Below, piece by piece: positions 17,312 through 27,361 of a DNA stretch of 64,000 bases. Made by a program: the position numbers and the translations under genes. The notes beneath the pieces are model-generated. The model saw only the letters and a list, made by a program, of their open reading frames with translations. It did no database searches and was not told where the DNA came from. The stretch's first letter is position 1; each line of letters starts with the position of its first letter. The stretch is from an uncultured Oscillospiraceae bacterium (GTDB taxonomy: Bacteria > Bacillota > Clostridia > Oscillospirales > Oscillospiraceae), in contig CANRLF010000009.1 in NCBI GenBank assembly GCA_947631395.1, positions 16,267 through 80,266 of the forward strand. The letters are read 5' to 3'.

Positions 17312-18895
17312 ATGTTTGTCAAGATCGCCCTTATCGTGGTATTCTTCGCGGTGATGGTCGCCGTGGGACTGGCCTGCCGCAAGCACTCAACGGATGTAAA
17401 CGGCTTTGTCCTCGGCGGACGTAACGTGGGCCCGTGGCTCACGGCCTTCGCCTTCGGCACCAGCTACTTCTCCGCCGTGGTCTTTGTGGGTTACGCCGGG
17501 CAGTTCGGCTGGAACTTCGGCTTGGCTACCACCTGGATCGGCCTGGGCAACGCCTTTGTGGGCTCCCTTCTGCCCTGGGTCATCCTCGGCCGTCGCACAA
17601 GGATAATGACTCAGCACATTGGCTCCCGGACCATGCCGGACTTCTTCGGTCACCGTTACGGCTCGCCGGCCCTCACTCTGGCGGCCTCCGCCATAACCTT
17701 CGTTTTCCTCATCCCCTACACCGCCTCCCTCTTCAACGGCCTGTCGAGGCTCTTTGAGATGGCCTTCCATATCGACTACGCCTACTGCGTCATCGCCATG
17801 GCGGTACTCACCGGCATATACGTCATCGTGGGCGGCTATATGGCAACCGCGGTCAACGACTTTATCCAGGGTATAATTATGCTCTTCGGCATCGTCGCGG
17901 TGATCGCCGCGGTGCTCAGCCAGAATGGCGGCCTCATGGGCTCCATCGTGGAGCTTGCAAAGGTCGAGTCCGACGTGATGCCCGGGGCCTACGCCTCCTT
18001 CTTCGGGCCCAACCCCGTGTATCTCTTCTTCGTCTTTATGCTCACGAGCCTTGGCACCTGGGGCCTCCCCCAGATGGTCGGTAAGTTCTACGCCATAAAG
18101 GACGAGGGCTCCATCAAAAAGGGCACCGTCATCTCTACCTTCTTCGCGCTGGTCGTCGCCGGCGGGTGCTACTTCCTTGGCGGCTTCGGGCGACTCTTCA
18201 CCACCCAGGAGGCCGTGAACGCCCAGGGCTTTGACTCGGTCGTTCCCGCCATACTCTCCACTCTCCCCGATCTTCTCATGGCGGTGGTGCTCATTCTGGT
18301 GCTCTCCGCCTCCATGTCCACCCTGTCGTCCCTGGTGCTGACAAGCTCCTCCACCCTCACCCTTGACTTCATCGCTCCCCTGCGCAAAAAGAAGGGCCTG
18401 GAGGAGAAGTCCAAGATGCTCATCATGCGGTGCTTCATCGCCGTATTCATCGTCATTTCCGCCGTCATCGCCATAATCCAGGCCAAGAGCAAGGTGACCT
18501 TCATCGCCCAGCTCATGGGCATTTCCTGGGGCGCCCTGGCCGGCGCTTTCCTGGCCCCCTTCCTCTACGGACTTTTCTGGAAAAAGACCACCAAATCCGG
18601 CGTTGTGGCCAGCTTTATCTTCGGTTGTGGCCTTGAGATCGCGCAACTGATGATCTCCCTGGGCTGGATAGGTATGCCGGGAGGATTTTTGGGCTTTGTG
18701 TTCACAAACTCCCTCTACTCCGGCGTCTTCGCCATGGTGGGCGGCCTTGTGATCGTCCCTGTGGTGAGCCTCCTCACCAAAAAGCAGATACCCGACAACG
18801 TGGAGGAGCTCTTCTCCTGCTATGACGCCACGGTGGAAGTCCGGGCCACCACGTCCCTGGTCTCTCCCGCCAAGGCGACCGCGAAAAAGAAATAA
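17312..18895 (+). CDS. Sodium:solute symporter family protein (SSS)
   Basis: Sodium-coupled importer of a small organic solute at the cytoplasmic membrane. Seen: 527 residues, about 13 hydrophobic segments; early motif FVLGGRNVGPWLTAFAFGTSYFSA typifies the family (sodium-site region), as does GGYMATAVNDFIQGIIMLFG. The C-terminal tail is short and ends lysine-rich. Sequence does not reveal the substrate (proline, pantothenate, sugars and carboxylates are all known for SSS). Single-gene unit with its own promoter, a candidate operator at +1, and a terminator. Confidence 0.92.
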   Translation: MFVKIALIVVFFAVMVAVGLACRKHSTDVNGFVLGGRNVGPWLTAFAFGTSYFSAVVFVGYAGQFGWNFGLATTWIGLGNAFVGSLLPWVILGRRTRIMTQHIGSRTMPDFFGHRYGSPALTLAASAITFVFLIPYTASLFNGLSRLFEMAFHIDYAYCVIAMAVLTGIYVIVGGYMATAVNDFIQGIIMLFGIVAVIAAVLSQNGGLMGSIVELAKVESDVMPGAYASFFGPNPVYLFFVFMLTSLGTWGLPQMVGKFYAIKDEGSIKKGTVISTFFALVVAGGCYFLGGFGRLFTTQEAVNAQGFDSVVPAILSTLPDLLMAVVLILVLSASMSTLSSLVLTSSSTLTLDFIAPLRKKKGLEEKSKMLIMRCFIAVFIVISAVIAIIQAKSKVTFIAQLMGISWGALAGAFLAPFLYGLFWKKTTKSGVVASFIFGCGLEIAQLMISLGWIGMPGGFLGFVFTNSLYSGVFAMVGGLVIVPVVSLLTKKQIPDNVEELFSCYDATVEVRATTSLVSPAKATAKKK

Positions 18896-18909
18896 TAAAC
18901 GCAACAGCT

Positions 18910-18936
18910 CCGGCGGGCCGCTGGCCCGCCGGTTTT
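18910..18936 (+). terminator. Terminator after the symporter
   Basis: 10 bp all-GC-type stem CCGGCGGGCC/GGCCCGCCGG, loop GCT, then TTTT. Confidence 0.85.
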
Positions 18937-18982
18937 CTTACATAAAGGCTTTTTCTCCCATAATTCTGAAAAAGGTGATACG

Positions 18983-20008
18983 ATGCTGTGCTTTGAAAAC
19001 GACTATTCCGAGGGCGCCCACCCGGCGGTACTGCGCAGGCTTGTGGAGACGAACCTCACCCCTCAGCCCGGCTACGGGGCGGATGAATACTCCGAGAGCG
19101 CCAGGGCGAAGATACGTGACACCTGTCTTTCCCCGACGGCGGATATATACTTTATCTCCGGCGGCACTCAGACAAACGCCCTGGTCATCGGCTCCCTCCT
19201 GCGCCCCTATGAGGGCGTTGTCAGCGCCGTCTCAGGCCACGTAAACGCCCACGAGGGCGGGGCCGTGGAGTTCACCGGCCACAAGGTCCTGCCCCTGCCC
19301 CACCATGACGGAAAAATCGCTCCCTCGGAGCTTCGGTCCTTTATGGGCGGCTTCTACTCCGACCCAAATCACGAGCACATGGTGTTCCCCGGCATGGTCT
19401 ATATCTCCCACCCCACGGAGTACGGGACGCTCTACACCTTATCGGAGCTGTCCGCGATCTCGGAGATTTGCCATGAGCACAATATCCCCCTCTTTCTTGA
19501 CGGGGCGAGGTTGGCCGCGGGGCTTGCCGCCGATGGCGCGGAGCTGAGCCTTCCCGGCATCGCGCGCCTATGCGACGTATTTTATATCGGCGGCACAAAG
19601 TGCGGAGCCCTCTGCGGGGAGGCGCTTGTCTTTCCCAAGGGCGCGCCAGAGCACTTTTTGACACTCATAAAACAGCGCGGGGCCCTTCTCGCCAAGGGCC
19701 GGCTGTGCGGGGTACAGTTTGACGCCCTTTTCACTGACGGGCTGTATTTTGAGTTGGGTGAGCACTCTGTAAAAACCGCCATGCGCCTGAAAGCCGGCCT
19801 TTTAGAGCGCGGCTACACCTTTCACATCGACTCCCCTACAAATCAGCAGTTTGTGATAATGCCAAACTCCAAGCTCGCGGAGCTCACCGGAAAGGTCCGC
19901 TACTCCTTCTGGGAGCCCTATGATAACGACCACACCGTCATACGCCTGGCCACCAGCTGGGCCACGGAGATGGCTGCGGTGGAGGAGCTCCTTGCGATAC
20001 TTCGATAA
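18983..20008 (+). CDS. Low-specificity threonine aldolase family (beta-eliminating lyase fold)
   Basis: PLP enzyme that splits L-threonine or allo-threonine to glycine and acetaldehyde, or a related beta-hydroxy amino acid. Seen: 341 residues; start MLCFENDYSEGAHPAVLRRL, PLP-binding DGARLAAGLA, and the lysine in YIGGTKCGALCGEA. Overall length and motif order match GLY1/LtaE relatives. RBS AAAGGTGAT precedes ATG 18983. It follows the symporter terminator and ends on a bidirectional terminator. Confidence 0.9.
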   Translation: MLCFENDYSEGAHPAVLRRLVETNLTPQPGYGADEYSESARAKIRDTCLSPTADIYFISGGTQTNALVIGSLLRPYEGVVSAVSGHVNAHEGGAVEFTGHKVLPLPHHDGKIAPSELRSFMGGFYSDPNHEHMVFPGMVYISHPTEYGTLYTLSELSAISEICHEHNIPLFLDGARLAAGLAADGAELSLPGIARLCDVFYIGGTKCGALCGEALVFPKGAPEHFLTLIKQRGALLAKGRLCGVQFDALFTDGLYFELGEHSVKTAMRLKAGLLERGYTFHIDSPTNQQFVIMPNSKLAELTGKVRYSFWEPYDNDHTVIRLATSWATEMAAVEELLAILR

Positions 20009-20047
20009 AAGATCCGGAGGCCAATGCCTCCGGATCTTTATTTTTTG
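20008..20047. terminator. Bidirectional terminator
   Basis: 14 bp perfect stem (20008-20021 with 20026-20039), loop CAAT, T-run on both strands. It serves the aldolase gene and overlaps the stop codon of the convergent gene. Confidence 0.9.
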
Positions 20048-20853
20048 TTAAACAGTTGCTTTCGCCTTTTGAAGTATATTACATTCATTGCCCCAAATAC
20101 CACCAGTATAAAAATCATACCAAGTATTCCTTCAGGTTCAACGGATGCGTTTGTCAAACTCAAAAGCGACCCGATATAGCCGCCTTCCGCGACAAGATAT
20201 AAAACGGACCACGTAAAAAGGTCATCGTAACCTTTTTCCCTGAAGGCGGCCAGCTTGAAGCGTGTAACGATTAGCATCACGCCGACGATAATCATGCCCG
20301 CGCCGAAGGCGTGGTCAAACGTGCTCAGTCTTGGGAATGCCTCGTATATAAGATCAGTCATTGCTCGCGAAGGATCGCCTAAATTGTAATGTCCGCCGGT
20401 GAACACGATAACGCCGGAAGCAATAGACGCAAATCCCCAGGCCCACATGCCAAAGTAGATAACGAAATTAAACCAGTTCAGCGGTAAATTTGGCTTGCTT
20501 TCCGTTTTACTCCGCTGACTTGGCTGGCTCGCCGGTCTATTGGGATTGCTTACTGTGGCGCTCGGTCTTTGCTGAGGCTCGTGCTCACCTTGTATATCTT
20601 CATCCGGGTCTGCGATAATATCCTCAGCGTGATACTGACGGCTTGGATGCTCGGTGGATCGCGCGGGTGTGACCTGAGGCCGCGTTGCCTGAGGCTGTGT
20701 TACCTGAGGACTGGCTACCTGCTGCTGTGTGGCCTGCGGCGCCGGTTGATCGGACTGCTGTTGGAGCTCCGGCGGTATTTGAAGCTTTGTCCCACAGACC
20801 ATGCAGTACTGCTGTCCGTCCTGGAACTTTGTTCCACATTTTGGGCAGAACAT
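20038..20853 (-). CDS. Zinc-ribbon multi-pass membrane protein
   Basis: Function not recognised. Seen: 271 residues; N-terminal zinc ribbon MFCPKCGTKF...YCMVCGTKL (two CxxC), then about 90 residues of Gln/Pro/Thr/Ser low complexity with imperfect PQATQ/PQVTQ repeats, then four hydrophobic segments. The last segment ends in a basic KRRKQLFNKK tail. Such zinc-ribbon plus linker plus membrane-domain proteins are common in gut Firmicutes and usually uncharacterised. RBS GAGGAG lies before the ATG. A large hairpin separates it from the upstream lipoprotein gene. Confidence 0.8.
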   Translation of the reverse strand: MFCPKCGTKFQDGQQYCMVCGTKLQIPPELQQQSDQPAPQATQQQVASPQVTQPQATRPQVTPARSTEHPSRQYHAEDIIADPDEDIQGEHEPQQRPSATVSNPNRPASQPSQRSKTESKPNLPLNWFNFVIYFGMWAWGFASIASGVIVFTGGHYNLGDPSRAMTDLIYEAFPRLSTFDHAFGAGMIIVGVMLIVTRFKLAAFREKGYDDLFTWSVLYLVAEGGYIGSLLSLTNASVEPEGILGMIFILVVFGAMNVIYFKRRKQLFNKK

Positions 20854-20884
20854 ATTTTCTCCTCTTTTCTGTACGTCAACATGA

Positions 20885-20937
20885 TGCCCGGGAGCGTGTC
20901 AAGCTTCGATTCGACTTATTCGGACACGCCCCGGGCA
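20885..20937. other. Long GC-rich inverted repeat between two genes
   Basis: About 14 paired bases per arm (TGCCCGGG-x-GCGTGTC type arms, one bulge) around a 22-base AT-rich loop, with no T-run on either side. It lies between the lipoprotein stop and the zinc-ribbon gene. Could be an RNA processing element, a weak terminator or a DNA site. Confidence 0.65.
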
Positions 20938-20953
20938 CCGGAAAAGCGGCCGT

Positions 20954-21730
20954 TTAAACGGCGAAATAGCAGCTAAGAATGCTGTCGAGCTGATCCTCAG
21001 CTCCGCTGATGGCATTGACCGATGCCACATATGAGCCCACCTTAATTGCTACGATTCTAATGTATAAGGTAACTCCTGAAGAGGTTCCGATCATTTTTAC
21101 GGACGCATGGTCAACTCCCGCCAGCGTGTACATGCCCGTCTCGGAATTTACTATCGTCAATCCTGCCCCACCAAACTGCTGGTCAGCATTCCGCATACCG
21201 CTATCTATATACTCGCTCTCACTCATAAACACGCCATTCACTTTTCCTATGTTCTCCACGGTAATACCGGTATTGGCGCTGGTGTCATTCTTCTGGGCAA
21301 AAAACACCTGGACGGCTTTTCCGCTTTGTATGGCCTCCTTTATCGCCTCATCAGTCAGCATGTCCATCGTTTTGCTGTTAAGCTCCGCCATTTGTTCCTC
21401 GTTATACGCCGTCCAATCGGGACCCGGTTTGAACCCTAAACCCACAAATTCGTTGATATAGGTGTTTGTGGCCTCAGAGTAGGTACCCATGGTCACGTTA
21501 TCGTTGGAAGCTTCCGTTTCCGGAGGCGTAGACGGATCGGTTGAGGGGACCACCGGCGTGGTGGAGGGTCTGTTGTTCTGAGATCCTGACGGTGCAGAGG
21601 AGCCTTGTCCGCCGACGCTTTGCCTGTACAGTACCTCATTCCAGTCAACAGCATCAGCCACTATAAGCGCGCAGGAGGTCAACGAAAGGGCCATGACAAG
21701 CGCAAGCGTCAGCGCAAGGATTTTTTTCAT
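20954..21730 (-). CDS. Lipoprotein of unknown function, coupled to rubrerythrin
   Basis: Exported, lipid-anchored protein. Seen: 258 residues; lipoprotein signal with lipobox LTSC (lipid Cys at about residue 20), then a Ser/Pro/Thr linker (residues 40-75) and a globular domain with alternating strands (KAVQVFFAQKNDTS, LYIRIVAIKVGSYVASV). No catalytic motif was recognised. Its ATG overlaps the TGA of the rubrerythrin gene (ATGA), so it is translated from the perR-rubrerythrin transcript. A role in oxidative stress is suggested only by this context. The stop codon lies in the 14 bp palindrome GCCGTTTAAACGGC. Confidence 0.85.
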   Translation of the reverse strand: MKKILALTLALVMALSLTSCALIVADAVDWNEVLYRQSVGGQGSSAPSGSQNNRPSTTPVVPSTDPSTPPETEASNDNVTMGTYSEATNTYINEFVGLGFKPGPDWTAYNEEQMAELNSKTMDMLTDEAIKEAIQSGKAVQVFFAQKNDTSANTGITVENIGKVNGVFMSESEYIDSGMRNADQQFGGAGLTIVNSETGMYTLAGVDHASVKMIGTSSGVTLYIRIVAIKVGSYVASVNAISGAEDQLDSILSCYFAV

Positions 21731-22314
21731 TTGAAGTATCTCTCCAAAAGTCCCTTGAGGGCCTTACCGTGGCGGGCCTCGTCGCGGGCCATCTCATGGA
21801 CGGTGTCGTGGATGGCGTCAAGGCCGTTCTTCTTGGCGCAGGCGGCCAGGTCGAACTTGCCCTGAGTGGCGCCGAACTCGCAGTCAACGCGCCACGCAAG
21901 ATTTTTCTTGGTGCTGTCCGTCATGTTGGGCTCCAGATCACTGCCAAGGAGCTCGGCAAACTTGGCGGCGTGCTCAGCCTCCTCATAGGCGGCCTTCTCC
22001 CAGTAAAGTCCGATCTCGGGATAGCCCTCACGGTGGGCGATGCGAGCCATGCACAGATACATGCCAACCTCACTGCACTCGCCGTTGAAATTGGCCATCA
22101 GCTGCTCATGGATGTACTTCTTGTCCTCCTCGGAGATGTCGGGGTTGTTCTTAACGGTCTTGGCATAGATGCCGTACTCATGCTCGGCGGCCAGCTTGGC
22201 ATCCTGCTTCATCTCGGTGAATTTGCTCCCGGGGACCTTGCAGACGGGGCAAAACTCGGGGGGCGTGTCGCCCTCATGTACATAGCCGCAGACCGGGCAA
22301 ACCCATTTCTTCAT
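21727..22314 (-). CDS. Rubrerythrin with N-terminal rubredoxin domain (reverse rubrerythrin)
   Basis: Non-haem di-iron peroxidase that detoxifies hydrogen peroxide in anaerobes. Seen: 195 residues; rubredoxin domain first, CPVCGYVHEG and CPVCK binding one iron, followed by a four-helix ferritin-like domain with Glu/His di-iron motifs (FNGECSEVGMY, YEEAEHAAKF, EMARDEARHGKAL). This inverted domain order matches the NADH-peroxidase reverse rubrerythrins of clostridia. ATG 22314 is chosen because an upstream in-frame ATG is part of the GGAGG ribosome binding site. Sits 42 bases after perR. Confidence 0.95.
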   Translation of the reverse strand: MKKWVCPVCGYVHEGDTPPEFCPVCKVPGSKFTEMKQDAKLAAEHEYGIYAKTVKNNPDISEEDKKYIHEQLMANFNGECSEVGMYLCMARIAHREGYPEIGLYWEKAAYEEAEHAAKFAELLGSDLEPNMTDSTKKNLAWRVDCEFGATQGKFDLAACAKKNGLDAIHDTVHEMARDEARHGKALKGLLERYFK

Positions 22315-22356
22315 AGTAAAAACCTCCATTTGTTGTAAAATATGTATGCTAAAGGC

Positions 22357-22755
22357 TCACGCCCGCATATCCTTATTAATACAGCTTTTGCATATTCCCC
22401 GGAGCTTCACGTCCCGGCGGGCCACCCGGGCCCCCAGCTCCCGCTCCACTCTCGCGGCCAGCCCGTCGTCTCCCTTGAGCTCCACATCCGTCACCGCGCC
22501 GCACCTTTCGCAGACGAAGTGGGCGTGATCGGATATGTCCCCGTCAAACCGCTCCTGGCCGTCCACCGCCCCTAGGGCCACTATCAGCCCCTCGGCTTCC
22601 AGCTGTCTTAAATTCCTGTATACCGTCCCCAGGCTCAGGTCCGGGAACCGCTCCTTTAACTGTCCGTGTACCCACTCCGCCGTGGGGTGGCAGTCAACTG
22701 AACGCAAAAGTGACAGCACGGCCTCCCTCTTGACGCTTCTTCGCACAATAGCCAC
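22357..22755 (-). CDS. perR: Fur-family peroxide-responsive repressor (PerR-like)
   Basis: Metal-dependent repressor that senses peroxide by histidine oxidation. Seen: 132 residues; HPTAEWVHGQL (His equivalent to PerR His37), GTVYRNLRQLEAEGL recognition helix, RFDGDISDHAHFVCERCG containing the Asp and two His that match PerR Asp85, His91 and His93, then the Asp of TDVEL. Two CxxC pairs (CERC, CKSC) form the structural zinc site. The Asp at the Asp85 position, where Fur proteins usually have Glu, favours PerR. GTG start. First gene of perR-rubrerythrin-lipoprotein, a classic peroxide-defence layout. Confidence 0.88.
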   Translation of the reverse strand: MAIVRRSVKREAVLSLLRSVDCHPTAEWVHGQLKERFPDLSLGTVYRNLRQLEAEGLIVALGAVDGQERFDGDISDHAHFVCERCGAVTDVELKGDDGLAARVERELGARVARRDVKLRGICKSCINKDMRA

Positions 22756-22789
22756 GCTGTCATCCCCTAACAGGAATTATTCTTATTTA

Positions 22790-22818
22790 AGGATAACATA
22801 TTTCCAATAGAAATGCAA
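22790..22818 (-). promoter_or_regulatory. Promoter of the perR operon
   Basis: Minus strand: TTGCAT (22813-22818), 17 bp, TATCCT (22790-22795). An AT-rich stretch (22772-22792) follows where a PerR box would be expected, but no clean match to the B. subtilis box is visible. Confidence 0.6.
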
Positions 22819-22894
22819 GGGGAATTTCAAGGGGCGGGTTTTACGTGGGTCTCGGGTGTTGGAAGGGCCGTACCGTCTCTTCGCTCCGTATTCA

Positions 22895-22926
22895 AAAGCC
22901 CGGACCGCCAAAGCGATCCGGGCTTT
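22895..22926 (-). terminator. Terminator of the ATP synthase operon
   Basis: 10 bp stem AAAGCCCGGA/TCCGGGCTTT with a 12-base loop, then TTTT on the minus strand, directly after the atpC stop. Confidence 0.85.
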
Positions 22927-22929
22927 GAT

Positions 22930-23340
22930 TTATTGTTTTCTTCCCGCGACACTGCGTCGGACGAGAGCGCGTTTGAGTTTTGCCTCGGCTATTGCCAGCT
23001 CGTGGTCTGTAAGGCGGTCACGGTGGCTGAGCTTTTCCTCGGCCTCGCTCTTGGCCTTATCAGCGCGGTCGGCATCGATCTCGTCGGCCCATTCGAAGGT
23101 AGTGGGGACAAGCTTGACCTTGTTGTCCATGACGGAGAGCATTCCTCCGATGCAGGCGGCCCGGCGTGTCTTACCGTCGGCAACCACCTTCGCCTCCCCC
23201 ATGCCAAGGGCCGTCAGGAGGTTGATGTGCTTTGGAAGGACACACAGGTCCCCCTCCACAGTTCTCACAAGCAGGCTTTCGGCCTCGCCCGAGAACATCA
23301 GACCGTCGGGGGTGACGATTTGGAGCTCAAAGGTGGCCAT
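22930..23340 (-). CDS. atpC: ATP synthase F1 subunit epsilon
   Basis: Central-stalk subunit that couples rotation and inhibits hydrolysis. Seen: 136 residues; N-terminal beta-sandwich start FELQIVTPDGLMFSGEAESLLV, the conserved GDLCVLPKHINLLTAL, and a C-terminal helical hairpin rich in Ala/Glu/Lys ending RSVAGRKQ. Last gene of the operon, 4 bases after atpD. Confidence 0.95.
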   Translation of the reverse strand: MATFELQIVTPDGLMFSGEAESLLVRTVEGDLCVLPKHINLLTALGMGEAKVVADGKTRRAACIGGMLSVMDNKVKLVPTTFEWADEIDADRADKAKSEAEEKLSHRDRLTDHELAIAEAKLKRALVRRSVAGRKQ

Positions 23341-23344
23341 GGCC

Positions 23345-24736
<1,392 letters not shown>

Positions 24737-24797
24737 TCAAATCAACTCCTTATCCTGGCGAAAAAGGCAAAGTCTTTTTCTGCCAAAGAGTATTGCC

Positions 24798-24883
24798 GGC
24801 CAACTGCGCTCCGTTGGCCTGAGAGGATAATTTTACGACGTTCAGCCGGCGTAAAATTATATTTTCGCGTCCGCGGGCGCGAA
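24798..24883 (-). other. Three consecutive stem-loops in the atpG-atpD gap
   Basis: A: GGCCAAC/GTTGGCC (24798-24819). B: ATAATTTTACG/CGTAAAATTAT, perfect 11 bp with a 12-base loop (24827-24860). C: TTCGCG/CGCGAA with an 8-base loop (24864-24883). None has a terminator T-run. Likely RNA processing or stabilising elements of the atp mRNA. Confidence 0.75.
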
Positions 24884-24897
24884 CCGCGTAAAGCCAT

Positions 24898-25743
24898 TTA
24901 TGTGTTTGATCCCGCCACGATCTCGGTGATCTCCTGGGTGATGGCGCCCTGACGGGCCCTGTTATATTTGAGCGACAGGTCGTCAATCATCTCCTCGGCG
25001 TTCTTGGTGGCGGAGTCCATGGCGGTGCGGCGGGCGCCCTGCTCGGAAGCTATGCACTCGCACAGCGCGCCGTAGATAAGGCCGCCCACGTACTCCGGGA
25101 CTATCCTTGCGAAAAGCTCCTGGCTCTCCGGCTCAAAAACGGTCTCGGACTGATGCTTTTCTCCACTGCCAGTGCCGTGGAGTGGCAGTATGCGCATGAT
25201 TGCTGGCTGCTGGACGAGTATTGATACAAAGTTTGTATAGACTATGTTTACCTCGTCGAATTCGCCGCCAAGGAACCTGTCACTCAGGTCCCGGGCCATG
25301 GTAAAGCAGTCCGACACGGACACGCCGCCGGCCTCTGCCCAGGCGTCGGTAAGTATCTCATAGCCGTGGGCGCGGAAATTTTCAACACACCGTTTGCCGA
25401 TGGGCACCACGGTGACGTTTTTCCCGGCCATCTCCGCCTCGGCCAGCTTCAGTACGTTGTGGTTATATCCCCCGGCCAGACCCCTGTCGCCGGCGATGAC
25501 GACATAGCAGGTCTTTTTTACCTCCCGCTCCTCAAGGTACGGGGAGGTAAAGGCCGGTGAGCTGTCGGCGATGTCGCAGACCGTGTCGAACAATATCTCA
25601 AAATACGGACGGCTGCGGGTCACGTTCTCCTGGGCCCTTCTGAGCTTGGAGGCGGCCACCATCTCCATGGCCTTCGTTATCTGCTTGGTGCTCTCCATGC
25701 TCCGGATGCGGAGCTTAATGTCCTTCATGGAAACTCCGGCCAC
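24898..25743 (-). CDS. atpG: ATP synthase F1 subunit gamma
   Basis: Rotor shaft between the catalytic hexamer and c-ring. Seen: 281 residues; N-terminal helix with the invariant MKDIKLRIRSMESTKQITKA, VAASKLRRAQ, GDRGLAGGYN core and C-terminal helix YNRARQGAITQEITEIVAGS. Starts with GTG at 25743 after GAGGTGAG; a start at the internal ATG (residue 6) is possible. Twelve bases follow atpA. Confidence 0.96.
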   Translation of the reverse strand: MAGVSMKDIKLRIRSMESTKQITKAMEMVAASKLRRAQENVTRSRPYFEILFDTVCDIADSSPAFTSPYLEEREVKKTCYVVIAGDRGLAGGYNHNVLKLAEAEMAGKNVTVVPIGKRCVENFRAHGYEILTDAWAEAGGVSVSDCFTMARDLSDRFLGGEFDEVNIVYTNFVSILVQQPAIMRILPLHGTGSGEKHQSETVFEPESQELFARIVPEYVGGLIYGALCECIASEQGARRTAMDSATKNAEEMIDDLSLKYNRARQGAITQEITEIVAGSNT

Positions 25744-25754
25744 TGCGACTCACC

Positions 25755-27263
25755 TCACTTGTTGAATATCTCGACGTATTTCGCGATGCAGGTCTGAAGC
25801 TCCTTTTCCGTATCGGGTTCGAGCTTCCCCGTCTCACGTATGGCCGACAGCACGTCATAGCCGTGCTCGTCCATGTAGTTGTACAGTCCCTGCTCAAATT
25901 CTGAGATCTTTGAGGTCTCGATGTCCTTCAGGTACCCGTTGGTGGCGGCGTAGAAGATGCACACCTGATGGGCCACCTCCACCGGGGCGCCGTTTTTCTG
26001 CTTCAGGACCTCCACGATCCGCTCGCCCTGGGCAAGGCGGTCCTTTGTGTCCTGATCAAGGTCGGAGCCAAACTGGGCGAAGGCCTGAAGCTCTCTGTAC
26101 TGGGAGTAGATGAGCTTCAAGGACCCGGCCACCTTCTTCATGGCCTTTATCTGGGCTGAGCCGCCCACACGGGACACGGAGATGCCGGGGTTCACGGCGG
26201 GCATGATGCCGGAGTGGAAGAGCTCCGTCTCAAGGAATATCTGTCCGTCAGTGATGGAAATGACATTGGTGGGGATATAGGCGGACACATCTCCGGCCTG
26301 GGTCTCAATGACCGGCAGGGCGGTAAGTGAGCCTCCGCCGTACTCCGGGGCTATCCTGGCCGCACGCTCCAGAAGTCGGGAGTGGAGGTAGAACACATCG
26401 CCGGGGTACGCCTCACGTCCGGGGGGGCGGCGGATCAGCAGGGATATGGCCCGGTAAGCCACGGCGTGTTTGCTGAGGTCGTCATAGACCACCAGAACAT
26501 CCTTGCCGTTCTTCATAAAGTACTCGCCCATTGTGCACCCGGAGTAGGGGGCGATGTACTGCATAGGCGCAAGCTCCGAGGCCGTGGCGGATACGACGAT
26601 GGTGTAATCCATCGCTCCCGCGGCCTCAAGGGTACTGACTACCTGGGCCACAGTGGAGCGTTTCTGGCCGATGGCCACATAGACGCAGATGCAGTCCTTG
26701 CCCTTCTGATTTATTATGGTGTCAATGGCGATGGTGGACTTGCCCGTCTGCCTGTCGCCGATTATGAGCTCACGCTGACCGCGGCCGATGGGTATCATTG
26801 AGTCGATGGCCTTTATGCCCGTCTGAAGAGGCACCGAGACGCTCTTGCGCTCGATGATACCGAGGGCAGGGGCCTCGATGGGGTCGAACCTTACGGCGTC
26901 GATCTCACCTTTGCCGTCGATGGGCGAGCCAAGGGCGTCCACCACGCGGCCAATAAGCGCCTCGCCCACGGGGACGGATACGACCTTTCCCGTGCGCTTC
27001 ACCTGGTCGCCCTCACGGATACCGGAGTCGGAGCCCAGGATAACGATAGAAACGGAGTTCTCCTCCAGGTTCTGGGCCATGCCGTACTCGCCGTTCGGAA
27101 ATTCTATAAGCTCGTTCATCAGGCACTTCTCAAGGCCCGAGGCCCTGGCGATACCGTCGCCCACCAGTATGACGGTGCCGGTCTCGCTCTCCTCGATCTG
27201 CTTTGAGTAGTTCTTGATCTGAGCCTTTATTATCTTGGTTATCTCCTCTGGTTTAAGTTCCAT
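25755..27263 (-). CDS. atpA: ATP synthase F1 subunit alpha
   Basis: Non-catalytic nucleotide-binding subunit. Seen: 502 residues; N-terminal membrane-proximal helix, P-loop [26 protein letters not shown] and the conserved arginine-finger region ([16 protein letters not shown]). The 98-base gap after atpH holds a small GGCCG/CGGCC hairpin. Confidence 0.97.
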   Translation of the reverse strand: MELKPEEITKIIKAQIKNYSKQIEESETGTVILVGDGIARASGLEKCLMNELIEFPNGEYGMAQNLEENSVSIVILGSDSGIREGDQVKRTGKVVSVPVGEALIGRVVDALGSPIDGKGEIDAVRFDPIEAPALGIIERKSVSVPLQTGIKAIDSMIPIGRGQRELIIGDRQTGKSTIAIDTIINQKGKDCICVYVAIGQKRSTVAQVVSTLEAAGAMDYTIVVSATASELAPMQYIAPYSGCTMGEYFMKNGKDVLVVYDDLSKHAVAYRAISLLIRRPPGREAYPGDVFYLHSRLLERAARIAPEYGGGSLTALPVIETQAGDVSAYIPTNVISITDGQIFLETELFHSGIMPAVNPGISVSRVGGSAQIKAMKKVAGSLKLIYSQYRELQAFAQFGSDLDQDTKDRLAQGERIVEVLKQKNGAPVEVAHQVCIFYAATNGYLKDIETSKISEFEQGLYNYMDEHGYDVLSAIRETGKLEPDTEKELQTCIAKYVEIFNK

Positions 27264-27361
27264 GGTATAACTCTCCTACAATAAATGGTCTGGTCCCCGA
27301 GGCCGCCTACGGCCACGGTCGCACTGATAGCGCCGGGCCGGAAGTGGCGCGGCGGATCACC

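Noticed and set aside
17387..18904. A 505-codon open frame on the minus strand
   Set aside because: It is antisense to the SSS symporter; its His/Gly/Glu-rich translation mirrors GC-rich codon bias and it has no RBS.
22772..22792. AT-rich segment as a PerR box
   Set aside because: Symmetry is poor and the match to the B. subtilis TTATAATnATTATAA box is weak, although the position would suit.
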